From an uncultured Eubacteriales bacterium (lineage in GTDB: Bacteria; Bacillota; Clostridia; Oscillospirales; Acutalibacteraceae), in the NCBI GenBank assembly GCA_948527295.1, contig CAOSWK010000001.1:17010-81009 (forward strand): a stretch of DNA of 64,000 nucleotides, given 5' to 3'. Shown piece by piece: positions 17,164 through 25,435 of the stretch. How positions within the stretch are numbered: the first letter of the stretch is position 1; the number at the start of each line of letters is the position of its first letter. Position numbers and translations under genes: made by a program. The notes under the pieces were generated by a model that did no database searches, was not told the origin of the DNA, and worked only from the letters and a program-made list of their open reading frames with translations.

Positions 17164-18336
17164 ATGAAAATCGCGCTTTTTTCAGATACCTTCGCTCCAG
17201 AAATAAACGGCGTGGCCATCCACGTGGCCGCCCTCAAAGAGGGGCTCGAGAGCCTTGGTCACGAAGTTTTGGTTGTTACCACTAACCCTAAAGATACCAC
17301 TACGTTCGAGGAGCACGGCGTTTTGCATTGTCCGAGCATAAAATTAAAGCGGATTTACGGCTACGGCCTCTCTATGCCCATAAATATGCGGCAATACCAT
17401 ATTATTAAAAAGTTCGCGCCCGATGTGATTCATATTCACACTGAGTTCGGAATCGGGCTGTTTGGCATCTTGGTTTCTAAGCTCCTGAAGCGCCCGGTTG
17501 TCTACACTCTGCACACCATTTACGACGACTACGTTTACTATGTTGTTCCAAAGCCGCTTGTTAAGACCGGTCAGCGCATTTTTTATAAGTATATTCGGTC
17601 TCTTTACCGGCGCGCTACCGTTATTACGGGGCCTTCGCCCAAAAGTCACGAGTACCTCTCGCGCGCGGGGATTTCTCAGAACGTTGAGATTATCCCTAAC
17701 CCCGTTGACGTTGATCGCTTTTCGCCCGAAAATGTCGCGCCTTCGGATATTGCTCGGGTTCGAGAGAAATACGGCATTCCGGCTGACGCTTTTGTCGGCT
17801 GCATCGTCTCGCGCGTTGGCAAGGAGAAGAGCATCGATGTTTTGATCGATTATATCGAGAAGTACGCCAAGATTAACGATAAGTTCCGGTTTTTAGTCAT
17901 TGGTGACGGCCCTGCTAAGGTTGACTTAGAAAAGCAGGCCAAAAAGCTGGGGATTGACGATATAATCATATTTACGGGCAAGGTCCCAAACTCCGAGCTT
18001 TTGCCTTACTACGCCGCCTGCGACGTTTTTTTGACCGCTTCGTTATCCGATACAAACTCGATATCTATGCTCGAGGCGATGTCTATGGGCTTGCCGATAA
18101 TTCAGCGTGACGACCCGATAAACAAAGGTCAGGTCGTGGAGAACATCAACGGGTTCATCTTTAACGACGAGGCTAGCTTTATTGAGAAGTTAGATTTGGT
18201 TTACACTATGCCCCTGCAGCGGCGCTGCGAACTAAAGGCTCGCGTTCGAAGCAGCGTGATTCACAGCAACACCAAGAATAGCATGGCGGCTAAGATTGTT
18301 GACGTTTACAATCACGCCATTGAGATATTTGCGTGA
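17164..18336 (+). CDS. GT4 glycosyltransferase, diacylglycerol glucosyltransferase-like
   Basis: A 390-residue retaining glycosyltransferase with two Rossmann-like domains. The N-terminal domain starts IALFSDTFAPEINGVAIHVAAL; HIHTEFGIG follows at about residues 95-103. The C-terminal nucleotide-sugar domain has SRVGKEKSIDVLI and the E-x7-E region LSDTNSISMLEAMSMGLPII, where the first Glu of the motif appears to be replaced. It is closest in style to enzymes that make glucosyl-diacylglycerol, a glycolipid and lipoteichoic-acid anchor, but the acceptor cannot be fixed from sequence. An alpha/beta hydrolase follows after 39 bp and is probably cotranscribed. Confidence 0.88.
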   Translation: MKIALFSDTFAPEINGVAIHVAALKEGLESLGHEVLVVTTNPKDTTTFEEHGVLHCPSIKLKRIYGYGLSMPINMRQYHIIKKFAPDVIHIHTEFGIGLFGILVSKLLKRPVVYTLHTIYDDYVYYVVPKPLVKTGQRIFYKYIRSLYRRATVITGPSPKSHEYLSRAGISQNVEIIPNPVDVDRFSPENVAPSDIARVREKYGIPADAFVGCIVSRVGKEKSIDVLIDYIEKYAKINDKFRFLVIGDGPAKVDLEKQAKKLGIDDIIIFTGKVPNSELLPYYAACDVFLTASLSDTNSISMLEAMSMGLPIIQRDDPINKGQVVENINGFIFNDEASFIEKLDLVYTMPLQRRCELKARVRSSVIHSNTKNSMAAKIVDVYNHAIEIFA

Positions 18337-18375
18337 AGTATTTTTCGATTTTAGAAAATAAGTGGGTGTGAGAAA

Positions 18376-19362
18376 ATGATTACGAACAAAAAAAGAAGAA
18401 GGCTTTTGGCTATCCTCTCGGCTTGCGCGGCCCTCGTTCTTATTATCTTGCTTGCCGTTGGCAACTACTTTTTTGACTACGCTCTTGTGCGAAAGGGCGA
18501 TGCTACCGATGGCGCGAACCGCGAAGTTTCGTCGGGTACCGTTTCTTCGGTTCAGAGCCTTATTTTAAAAAATTACGAAAGCCAAGTCGAGGCTACCAAC
18601 GGTTGGCTTAAAACCGTCAACAGGCAGGATATTTTTGTGACGTCTAAGGATAATCTCCGGCTGCACGGGGTTAAATTTCGCGCTAGCGCTGATTCCCACA
18701 ACTTCGCCATTGTCGTGCACGGGTACTCTAGCAGCTGCCGCCATGTCTTTGATCTCGCGCATCATTATCAAACCCGCGGCTACAACGTTGTTACGCCCGA
18801 TCTTCGCGCGTGCGGCGAAAGCGAGGGCAGCTACATCGGCATGGGTTGGCTGGACAAAGATGATATTCTAATTTGGATTTCGTCAATTTTGGACGAGGAC
18901 CCCGACGCTAAAATTGTGCTGCATGGCGTCTCTATGGGCGCCGCCACTGTTATGATGCTCAGCGGCGAAGATCTGCCCAAAAACGTGGTTGCAATTATTG
19001 AAGACTGCGGATACACTCGCGTTGATGAGGTCTTTTCGTCCGAATTAAAGCTTCGTTTCAATTTGCCGCCCTTCCCGATTATAAATTCTACTAGTCTTGT
19101 CGCCAAACTTCGCGCTGGCTACAGTTTGAAAGAGGCCTCTAGTCTGGAGCAAATCAAAAGAGCGAGCGTTCCCATCTTGTTTATCCACGGTTCACTCGAC
19201 GATTTTATCCCGGTAGAAATGTGCCATCGGCTATACGATGCGGCTAATTGCAAAAAAGAAAAGCTCATAATAGACAGCGCCGGGCATAATCAAAGTCGGT
19301 TTTTGCAGCCGGACGAATACTATCAAGCGGTGTTCGATTTTATTGCCAACAATAAAGCCTAA
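18376..19362 (+). CDS. Membrane-anchored alpha/beta hydrolase
   Basis: A 328-residue serine hydrolase. The N-terminus has a basic stretch and one membrane helix (about 9-29), which places the enzyme outside as an anchored domain. Features of the fold: VVHGYSSSCR (oxyanion region, about 113-122), the nucleophile elbow GVSMG with S186, HGSLDDFIP containing the likely acid, and SAGHNQSRF with the catalytic histidine. This pattern suits a broad-substrate esterase or peptidase; the substrate is unknown. It shares a transcript with the GT4 gene and ends at a bidirectional terminator. Confidence 0.88.
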   Translation: MITNKKRRRLLAILSACAALVLIILLAVGNYFFDYALVRKGDATDGANREVSSGTVSSVQSLILKNYESQVEATNGWLKTVNRQDIFVTSKDNLRLHGVKFRASADSHNFAIVVHGYSSSCRHVFDLAHHYQTRGYNVVTPDLRACGESEGSYIGMGWLDKDDILIWISSILDEDPDAKIVLHGVSMGAATVMMLSGEDLPKNVVAIIEDCGYTRVDEVFSSELKLRFNLPPFPIINSTSLVAKLRAGYSLKEASSLEQIKRASVPILFIHGSLDDFIPVEMCHRLYDAANCKKEKLIIDSAGHNQSRFLQPDEYYQAVFDFIANNKA

Positions 19363-19394
19363 ACAGAGCCATTTTTAACTCTAAAATAAAAAAA

Positions 19395-19427
19395 TCCCTG
19401 AAATAAATCAGGGGTTCTTTTTTATTG
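19395..19427. terminator. Bidirectional terminator
   Basis: CCCTGA and TCAGGG form the stem, with T-runs on both strands. It serves the rightward hydrolase and the leftward helical-protein gene. Confidence 0.85.
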
Positions 19428-19874
19428 CGCGCCATTTTTTAAATTTTGTCGAGTCTTTCTCAAGTCCGCCACGGCGCCGGTTAACGTCTCGTCCGTGTGC
19501 TTTATTACGTCGTCTATATACTCGTTCGTCGCCTGCTTCATCTCGCGGGCCTTCATCTTGGCCGCCAACACCACTTCTTCCGCCATCTTTTGCGCCTGCT
19601 TCACGATTTCGTCCCGCTCCACCATGTACTTTGCCTTTTTCTCAGCCGCGGTTACAATAGATTCGGCTTCCTCTTTGGCTTCGCTAATAATCTGCGAGCG
19701 GTCTGCGATAATAGCCTTAGCCTGCCGCAATTCATTTGGCAGCTCGTCGCGGATTTCGCTTATTAAATCCCGCACTCTTTCAATGTTTATGAGGCCTTTG
19801 CCCCCCGTCAGCGGCAAGTTCCACGCTTCCTTCGTCAGCTCCTCCAGCTCCTCCAAAATCTCTTCAACCCGCAC
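19422..19874 (-). CDS. Coiled-coil ATPase-like protein
   Basis: A 150-residue, wholly helical and charged protein, with long heptad-like stretches from about 40 to 125 (RQAKAIIADRSQIISEAKEE and onward). Similar clostridial proteins are annotated as ATPase or ATP synthase subunit B-like because of the coiled coil, but no nucleotide-binding motif is present, and the true role is unknown. It lies next to rsmD, as in other Clostridia. GTG 19874 follows AAGGAGGAG. Confidence 0.8.
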   Translation of the reverse strand: MRVEEILEELEELTKEAWNLPLTGGKGLINIERVRDLISEIRDELPNELRQAKAIIADRSQIISEAKEEAESIVTAAEKKAKYMVERDEIVKQAQKMAEEVVLAAKMKAREMKQATNEYIDDVIKHTDETLTGAVADLRKTRQNLKNGAQ

Positions 19875-19971
19875 TCTGATCTCCTCCTTTACGATTTTCG
19901 CAGTTTTGTTTTCTATTTTTAAGAATACTCCAAACCGCGCCCAAAATCAAGAATATTCTTTTTTCGCAAAA

Positions 19972-20520
19972 TTAACTATCGCCTTGATCGCGATAAATAC
20001 TCACAGCAATCTTGCCGTATTTGTAAGCTTTAGTCAAATGAAAATTCGCTAAATCAAGCGGTAAATCTAAATCCACAGGGTGCTCGCAAATGATGATTCC
20101 GCCCTTTGCCATAACTTCGGGCAGCAAAAGCAGTGCTGTGTCTAGAACCTCAGATTTATACGGCGGATCCAAAAAAGCTATGTCAAATAATCTCTCCCGC
20201 TGCTTTTTTAAAAATAAAGCCGAATCCGCATTCACGACCGTCGCTCTATCCATAAATCCCGTTGCGGACAGGTTCTTCTTTATCACGCTTATTGCGGCCC
20301 TGTTCTCGTCGACAAACGTAGCTTGGCGTGCCCCTCGGCTCAAGGCTTCTATCCCGATTTGGCCGGATCCTGCAAATAAGTCCAAAAAATTCGCGCCAGC
20401 CACGTCAAACTGAATCACATTAAAAATGGACTCCTTCACCCTATCCGTCGTCGGCCGGACAGCCTCATCCCTCAGCCGGTCCAGCTTTTTCCCTCTTTTT
20501 TGGCCCGCAATAACCCTCAT
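19972..20520 (-). CDS. rsmD: 16S rRNA (guanine(966)-N(2))-methyltransferase RsmD
   Basis: A 182-residue SAM-dependent methyltransferase that modifies G966 of 16S rRNA. It begins MRVIAGQKRGKKL; PTTDRVKESIFN is the RNA-contact strand, FLDLFAGSGQIGIEALSRG binds SAM and FLDPPY is the catalytic motif for N2 methylation. All are intact. ATG 20520 follows GAGGGGAC. Confidence 0.97.
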   Translation of the reverse strand: MRVIAGQKRGKKLDRLRDEAVRPTTDRVKESIFNVIQFDVAGANFLDLFAGSGQIGIEALSRGARQATFVDENRAAISVIKKNLSATGFMDRATVVNADSALFLKKQRERLFDIAFLDPPYKSEVLDTALLLLPEVMAKGGIIICEHPVDLDLPLDLANFHLTKAYKYGKIAVSIYRDQGDS

Positions 20521-20660
20521 GCAAAAGTCCCCTCACACCGCAAAACCGCAAGAGTCAACTATATTATGCAATATTTGCCACTCTTTGTCAAGTTAATTTG
20601 ATTTTTTTATTCATTTTATTTAATCCAATTTTTGTTAACAGGTCGAAAAACGTTGCCATA

Positions 20661-22505
20661 TCAAGATTTTCCTTCATTAAAATACTTTTGGATACTTATT
20701 GCAAGGGCCTGGCTTATTCCCGGAACCTTCATTAAGTCCGCTACGTCCGCCTGTTTGATCCTCTCCACGCTTTTAAAGTACGTCAGCAGCATCTTAGCCT
20801 TTTTCTCGCCCACGCCCGAAACCTGCGTCAGCACTGTGGTCAAGGTTTCCTTCTTCCTTTTTTGGCGGTGATATCCAATCGCGAATCTGTGCACTTCCTC
20901 CTGTATAGATGAAATCAGCGTAAACGCCGCCTTGTTCGAATTTATCGCGATTTCCCCGCCGTCCTTAGCAATAGCTCGGGTTTTGTGCTTGGAGTCCTTG
21001 ACCATGCCATACACCGGGATACTCAGCCCGCGGCTTTGCAAGAGGCGCTTCACTGCCGAAACATGCCCACGGCCCCCATCTAGCAATATAAGGTCTGGCA
21101 GCCGCTCAAAGCCGTTTGATGTCCCTTTGGTTGCGGTTTCGTATCTGTCTAGCCGCCGCGAGATCACCTCGCACATCGACCCATAGTCGTCCTGCCCGAT
21201 CACTGTCTTTATCGCGAACTTCTTATACGCCGACTTCAAAGGCCGGCCATTCTTAAAGACCACCATTCCCGCTACGTTGGCGCTTCCCGCTATGTTGGAG
21301 ATATCATAAGCCTCGATGTACACGGGCACCGCCGGCAGCGAGAGTAACTTCGCCAGCTCGACCACCCCCGCCGTCTCTTTAAATGGTCTGCTCAGCCTCT
21401 GAGAAAGCCTTTCTGCCGCGTTTTTTCGGCACATCTCTATCAATTCCAACGCTTCGCCTCTCCTGGGCGCGGTGATACGCACCTTTCTACCTTGCTTTTG
21501 TCCCAAATACGCCTCTACGCTGTCTTTGGCGTCTACAGGGCCGTCCACCAAGATCGTTGCCGGAATGTCGCGCTTCTTCATGTAGTACTGCACGATGAAC
21601 TCCGCCCGCGATATCTTGGCCTCGCCAACCTCGTTAAACACGTAATTATCGGTATCACACAGCCGTCCGTTTAAAAAGCGGAATACCTCAAAGCTCGAGG
21701 CTCTCGCATCCTGCACCAGCGCGATCACGTCTTGAGTTTTGCCGTTTGGCGAGACGACTTTTTGCTTCTGAGTTATCTTTTTTATCGCTAAAATTTTGTC
21801 CCGCACTCTGGCGGCCTTTTCGTACTCCAGACGCTCCGAAAAATCGTACATCTTTTGCGTCAACTTTTTTATCGACTCCGTATCGCCGCCCTTCAAGAAT
21901 TCTATGGCGTCGTTAACGTTCTCCAAGTACTCCTCGTGGCTTATCTTGCCGATGCACGGCGCGCTGCACTGGTCAATATGATAGTTCAAGCACGCCCTAG
22001 AGCCATTCTTCCTGCCGTTTGGCTTAAAATCCTTCTTGCAGCGTGGCAATTTAAATATTTTCAAGGCCTCGTCAATCGCCTTTGATACGTTCGAAACGCT
22101 GGTGTACGGCCCAATATACGTCGATCCGTCGTCCAAAATTTGCTTGGATTCACGGATCCGCGGCCATTTTTCGTTGGTTATCTTGATGTAGTTGTAGCCC
22201 TTATCGTCCTTGAGCAGGATGTTGTACTTCGGCGAGTACTGCTTGATCAAGCTGCACTCTAGCACCAAGGCTTCGAATTCATTGTCGGTCAAGATATAGT
22301 CGAAGTCGTCGACCTTCTCCACCATCTTGCGCACCTTTTCTTGGTGATTCTTCTGCGAACCAAAGTACTGGCTAACCCGATTCTTCAGCACCTTCGCCTT
22401 GCCAACGTAAATCGTCCGCCCGCCAGCGTCCTTCATTATATAAACTCCAGAACTCTCCGGCAGATTCAGCGCTTTTTGCCTCAAATATCCCAATTTCTCG
22501 TTCAC
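20661..22505 (-). CDS. uvrC: Excinuclease ABC subunit C
   Basis: A 614-residue nuclease that makes both incisions around DNA lesions in nucleotide excision repair. It has an N-terminal GIY-YIG domain (SGVYIMKDAGGRTIYVGKAK), a UVR motif that meets UvrB (FSERLEYEKAARVRDKI), an RNase H-like domain starting at YIEAYDISNIAGS and C-terminal helix-hairpin-helices. GTG 22505 lies 6 bp after GAGGTG; the GTG at 22514 is itself part of that ribosome site. uvrA and uvrB are not in the window. Confidence 0.97.
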   Translation of the reverse strand: MNEKLGYLRQKALNLPESSGVYIMKDAGGRTIYVGKAKVLKNRVSQYFGSQKNHQEKVRKMVEKVDDFDYILTDNEFEALVLECSLIKQYSPKYNILLKDDKGYNYIKITNEKWPRIRESKQILDDGSTYIGPYTSVSNVSKAIDEALKIFKLPRCKKDFKPNGRKNGSRACLNYHIDQCSAPCIGKISHEEYLENVNDAIEFLKGGDTESIKKLTQKMYDFSERLEYEKAARVRDKILAIKKITQKQKVVSPNGKTQDVIALVQDARASSFEVFRFLNGRLCDTDNYVFNEVGEAKISRAEFIVQYYMKKRDIPATILVDGPVDAKDSVEAYLGQKQGRKVRITAPRRGEALELIEMCRKNAAERLSQRLSRPFKETAGVVELAKLLSLPAVPVYIEAYDISNIAGSANVAGMVVFKNGRPLKSAYKKFAIKTVIGQDDYGSMCEVISRRLDRYETATKGTSNGFERLPDLILLDGGRGHVSAVKRLLQSRGLSIPVYGMVKDSKHKTRAIAKDGGEIAINSNKAAFTLISSIQEEVHRFAIGYHRQKRKKETLTTVLTQVSGVGEKKAKMLLTYFKSVERIKQADVADLMKVPGISQALAISIQKYFNEGKS

Positions 22506-22555
22506 AAAAATCACCTCGCAACCTCTACTCGCAAAAACGGCCTTTGTAAAGAAAA

Positions 22556-22574
22556 AGCACCGAACCCCGGTGCT
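22556..22574 (-). terminator. Terminator after ptsH
   Basis: On the minus strand AGCACCG and CGGTGCT form a hairpin with a 5-base loop, followed by TTTTC. Confidence 0.7.
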
Positions 22575-22612
22575 AGCTGCCTTTTCAATATTATTATGCT
22601 AAAAAAGAAAAA

Positions 22613-22876
22613 TTAATCTGCAAATCCAGACTCAATCAATTTTGCTAGAGCCGTCACCGCCGCCTCGTCGTCTGGCCCGTCGGCCAATATTTTTATCTTG
22701 GTGCCCTCCTCTATCCCCAAAGAAAGCACTCCCAGCAGGCTTTTGGCGTTTACTCTGCGCTCTTCCTTCTCTATCATGATTAGCGATTTAAACTCATTTG
22801 CCTTTTGGATAAAAAATGTAGCCGGGCGCGCATGTAAACCTGCTTGATTTTGAAGCACGACTTCTTTTACATACAT
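22613..22876 (-). CDS. ptsH: HPr-family phosphocarrier protein
   Basis: An 87-residue HPr. The active-site histidine H15 is present in QAGLHARPA, so this is a true phosphocarrier rather than the Crh type, which lacks it. S46 in NAKSLLGVLS is the site that HPr kinase uses for catabolite repression in Bacillota. ptsI is not adjacent, so the gene is an orphan unit with its own promoter and terminator. ATG 22876 follows AGGAGTGG. Confidence 0.95.
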   Translation of the reverse strand: MYVKEVVLQNQAGLHARPATFFIQKANEFKSLIMIEKEERRVNAKSLLGVLSLGIEEGTKIKILADGPDDEAAVTALAKLIESGFAD

Positions 22877-22931
22877 GAAAAACCACTCCTATACCAAAAA
22901 TATAATCGACAAAATTCTCAAAAAAACCACC

Positions 22932-22966
22932 TATGCTAATTATAGCATAATTGATAATATCGTCAA
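22932..22966 (-). promoter_or_regulatory. ptsH promoter with overlapping palindrome
   Basis: On the minus strand, TTGACG (plus 22961-22966) and TATAAT (plus 22939-22944) are 16 bp apart. A perfect dyad, TATGCTA-ATTA-TAGCATA (22932-22949), covers the -10 element and could be an operator. Confidence 0.65.
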
Positions 22967-23103
22967 GAACAATCGGACAAATTTAGCATTATGAACGATT
23001 ATAGCAGGGCCCTCATATGGACTTATTGTATATTTTACTACATCAAAACCTGTTTAAATTATATATTTCTAATAATTTCCAATTCTAATTCCTAATAAAT
23101 CAG

Positions 23104-23814
23104 CTAATTTTCTTGATTTTCCGGCAAATTTAATTTTTCAAACAAATCTGGCCGTTTGAGCTTTGTCCTTAGGCGTGACTGCTGTTTTCGCCATTTTTCT
23201 ATGTTTTCATGATGTCCAGAAAGCAAAATCTCCGGGACTTCTCTCCCCCGCCAGACTGCGGGTTTTGTATACTGCGGATACTCCAAAAGTCCGTCGTAGT
23301 GGCTCTCTTCCTTAAAGCATATGTCGTCCGACAGCACCCCAGGCACCATTCGGCTGACTGCATCCACTAAAACCAGCGCCGGCAACTCTCCGCCAGTCAA
23401 AACGTAGTCCCCAATCGAGATTTCCTCATCCACAAACTCCTCGATGAATCGCTCGTCCACGCCCTCATAATGTCCGCAAAGTACAGCCAAATTTCTGCAT
23501 TTAGAGAGCTCCTCTGCCTTTCGCTGCGTCAAAACTTCCCCTTGCGGCGACATATAGACAAGCCTAGGTCTGTCACCCAACCCCTCGCATAAGGCCTCAA
23601 AGCACGCCGCGATAGGTTCTGCCATCATCAGCATGCCCATCCCCGGCCCATACACGGTGTCGTCCACCCGATTGTGCTTATCGTTTGCGTAATCGCGAAT
23701 CTGGTGGCAAAAAACCTCGATGGCCCCATTCTTCTGCGCCCGACCGATGATGCTCTCACTTATGACCGCTTTGCACATTTCTGGAAAAAGCGTTAAAATG
23801 TCAATCCTTATCAT
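23104..23814 (-). CDS. trmD: tRNA (guanine(37)-N(1))-methyltransferase TrmD
   Basis: A 236-residue SPOUT methyltransferase that makes m1G37 in tRNA and prevents frameshifting. Family motifs: IDILTLFPEM at the start, PGMGMLMMAEPI, CGHYEGVDERFIEE in the SAM trefoil knot and IGDYVLTGGELPALVLVDA. ATG 23814 lies 7 bp after AAGGGG and overlaps the end of rimM by 14 bp, so the pair is coupled. Confidence 0.98.
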   Translation of the reverse strand: MIRIDILTLFPEMCKAVISESIIGRAQKNGAIEVFCHQIRDYANDKHNRVDDTVYGPGMGMLMMAEPIAACFEALCEGLGDRPRLVYMSPQGEVLTQRKAEELSKCRNLAVLCGHYEGVDERFIEEFVDEEISIGDYVLTGGELPALVLVDAVSRMVPGVLSDDICFKEESHYDGLLEYPQYTKPAVWRGREVPEILLSGHHENIEKWRKQQSRLRTKLKRPDLFEKLNLPENQEN

Positions 23815-24319
23815 CAAAAATCCCCTTCAGCGGCCGGATCTTCATAATTTTATTTTTAATATCAATAGAGCAAATCACGTCCTCAATGGCCGGCACCAGG
23901 TAATCCTTCCCGCGGCTATCGGTAATCTGGTAAACGTCGTTCGCGCCGGTCTTCAGCACGTCCGTAACCTTGCCGTAACAAGCATTCGTATCCGCGTCAC
24001 AAACCTCCAAGCCCAAAACGTCCTGTATAAAAAAGCGACCTTCCGGCAAGTCTACGTCATCTCTGCTCATAAAAAGAATCTTACCCCGCAACAGTTCTGC
24101 CTGCTCCACAGAGTCAACCCCCGCAATCCTCATTCTAACCACGTTTTTATGGACTTTTGCAGATAAAATCTCGGCCTTTTTTTCTCCATTTTCATCAAAG
24201 TACAATTCTTTAAAACCGCACAAAAAATCGCCATCGTCGCACCAAGGCTCAACCCTAACTTCGCCCCTCAGGCCGTGCGGCGCCACTATTTTGCCAATCT
24301 CCAAAAATTTTTTACCCAA
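23801..24319 (-). CDS. rimM: 16S rRNA processing factor RimM
   Basis: A 172-residue factor that binds S19 and helps mature the 30S head. It has an N-terminal beta-barrel (FLEIGKIVAPHGLRGEVRV) and a C-terminal PRC-barrel with DYLVPAIEDVI. I chose TTG 24319, six bases after GGAGG; the frame runs back to 24394 without a ribosome site. It overlaps trmD, as in many Bacillota. Confidence 0.95.
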   Translation of the reverse strand: MGKKFLEIGKIVAPHGLRGEVRVEPWCDDGDFLCGFKELYFDENGEKKAEILSAKVHKNVVRMRIAGVDSVEQAELLRGKILFMSRDDVDLPEGRFFIQDVLGLEVCDADTNACYGKVTDVLKTGANDVYQITDSRGKDYLVPAIEDVICSIDIKNKIMKIRPLKGIFDDKD

Positions 24320-24348
24320 AAAATTCCTCCACCATCCGCAATGCAAAA

Positions 24349-24369
24349 GGACGTACCCAAAATACGTCC
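24349..24369 (-). terminator. Terminator between the GNAT gene and rimM
   Basis: On the minus strand GGACGTA pairs with TACGTCC and is followed by TTTTGC. Confidence 0.6.
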
Positions 24370-24378
24370 CCTCCCCAA

Positions 24379-24804
24379 TTAAAGCGGTTTGCAAAATTTA
24401 AAATGAGAGTTCACCATCCCCAAGCGCTCATAAAACCTGTGTGCCCGCTCGCGAATTCGATTAGAGCTGACTTCCATACGAGTGCATCCTCTACTTTTGG
24501 CAAACTTGCAAGCTTCCTCAAAAATAGCACTGCCAATCCCGCAAGAACGATGCTTCGCCGTGACAGAAAGCTCCATAATTTCGGCAATCTTCTCACAATG
24601 ATGCAGATGATCTTCAAACCGTAAAGTAGCCTCGCCCAACACTTCATCGCCTTTTTGAGCAATAAGTACAGAATAAAAGTCACCACGGTGCATCATCCCA
24701 CCATAAATCCGCTCAAAATCTGCATAATTAAGCTCGCAATCTTCCAACTCGCAAATCAATAAGTACACAGCCCGGCAATCATCCATCGTCCCCAGCCGAA
24801 TCAC
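24379..24804 (-). CDS. GNAT-family N-acetyltransferase
   Basis: A 141-residue acetyl-CoA-dependent acyltransferase. It begins IRLGTMDDCRAVY; the acetyl-CoA pyrophosphate loop is HRSCGIGSAIFEEACKFA (a Q/R-x-x-G-I/V-G-S/A pattern), followed by ERAHRFYERLGM, which is the typical C-terminal strand-helix. The substrate is unknown. It sits between khpA and rimM, where most relatives have no gene of this kind, and a hairpin terminator follows it. GTG 24804 lies 6 bp after GAGGTG. Confidence 0.9.
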   Translation of the reverse strand: MIRLGTMDDCRAVYLLICELEDCELNYADFERIYGGMMHRGDFYSVLIAQKGDEVLGEATLRFEDHLHHCEKIAEIMELSVTAKHRSCGIGSAIFEEACKFAKSRGCTRMEVSSNRIRERAHRFYERLGMVNSHFKFCKPL

Positions 24805-24863
24805 AAAAAGCACCTCTAAACCAAATTAATCTAACGCGAAAAATTTGTCCTCACAAAATTAAA

Positions 24864-25100
24864 TCACTCTGCAATCTCAACCGCAACTTTGTGTTTCTTT
24901 CGAATCGCCGCCGAGCGCATAACCATGCGAATAGCCTTAGCAATGCGGCCCTGCTTGCCAATAACTCTGCCCATGTCACTCTGCGCCACGTGCAGCCGAT
25001 AGACCGTCACGCCGTTTTCATTGGCGTCTTCAACATCCACGCTAACATCCTCCGGGTTTTCGACCAATCCCCGCGCAATGGTAATCAACAACTCTTTCAA
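24864..25100 (-). CDS. khpA: KH-domain RNA-binding protein KhpA
   Basis: A 78-residue, single KH domain. The GxxG loop is in MGRVIGKQGRIAKAIRMVMRSAA. In Gram-positive bacteria KhpA pairs with KhpB and binds RNA, affecting cell elongation. I prefer TTG 25100 (8 bp after GGGGG, giving LKELLITIARGLVENPED) over TTG 25106, which sits too close to the ribosome site. It lies directly behind rpsP, as usual. Confidence 0.95.
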   Translation of the reverse strand: MKELLITIARGLVENPEDVSVDVEDANENGVTVYRLHVAQSDMGRVIGKQGRIAKAIRMVMRSAAIRKKHKVAVEIAE

Positions 25101-25118
25101 AGACAATTCCCCCGTTTG

Positions 25119-25361
25119 TTAAAGAATCTCGAACTTTTTCAGCAAAGACTTCACCGAATCAGTTGGCTGAGCTCCATTTTTTATCCATTTTTGCACTTTT
25201 TCGCCGTCAACCTTAAAATCAACCGGGTCCTTCAAAGGAGCGTAATATCCCAGCTCCTCGATGAATCTGCCGTCTCTAGGAAATCTCGAATCGGCAACAA
25301 CAATGCGATAAAAAGGAGTTTTTTTAGCGCCCATGCGGCGCAACCTGATTTTTACTGCCAT
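25119..25361 (-). CDS. rpsP: 30S ribosomal protein S16
   Basis: An 80-residue protein of normal length that stabilises the body of the 30S subunit. It reads [24 protein letters not shown], then [11 protein letters not shown], both typical. ATG 25361 follows GAGGTGAGG. It belongs to the ylxM-ffh-rpsP-khpA operon. Confidence 0.98.
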   Translation of the reverse strand: MAVKIRLRRMGAKKTPFYRIVVADSRFPRDGRFIEELGYYAPLKDPVDFKVDGEKVQKWIKNGAQPTDSVKSLLKKFEIL

Positions 25362-25435
25362 TTAAAACCTCACCTCCCAAGCCTGATATAGCGCCCATCC
25401 TGCGCAATTTGCATTAATCAAGAAATAATCACAAG

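Noticed and set aside
23104..23817. TTG at 23817 as the trmD start
   Set aside because: ATG 23814 has better spacing from AAGGGG; the difference is one residue.
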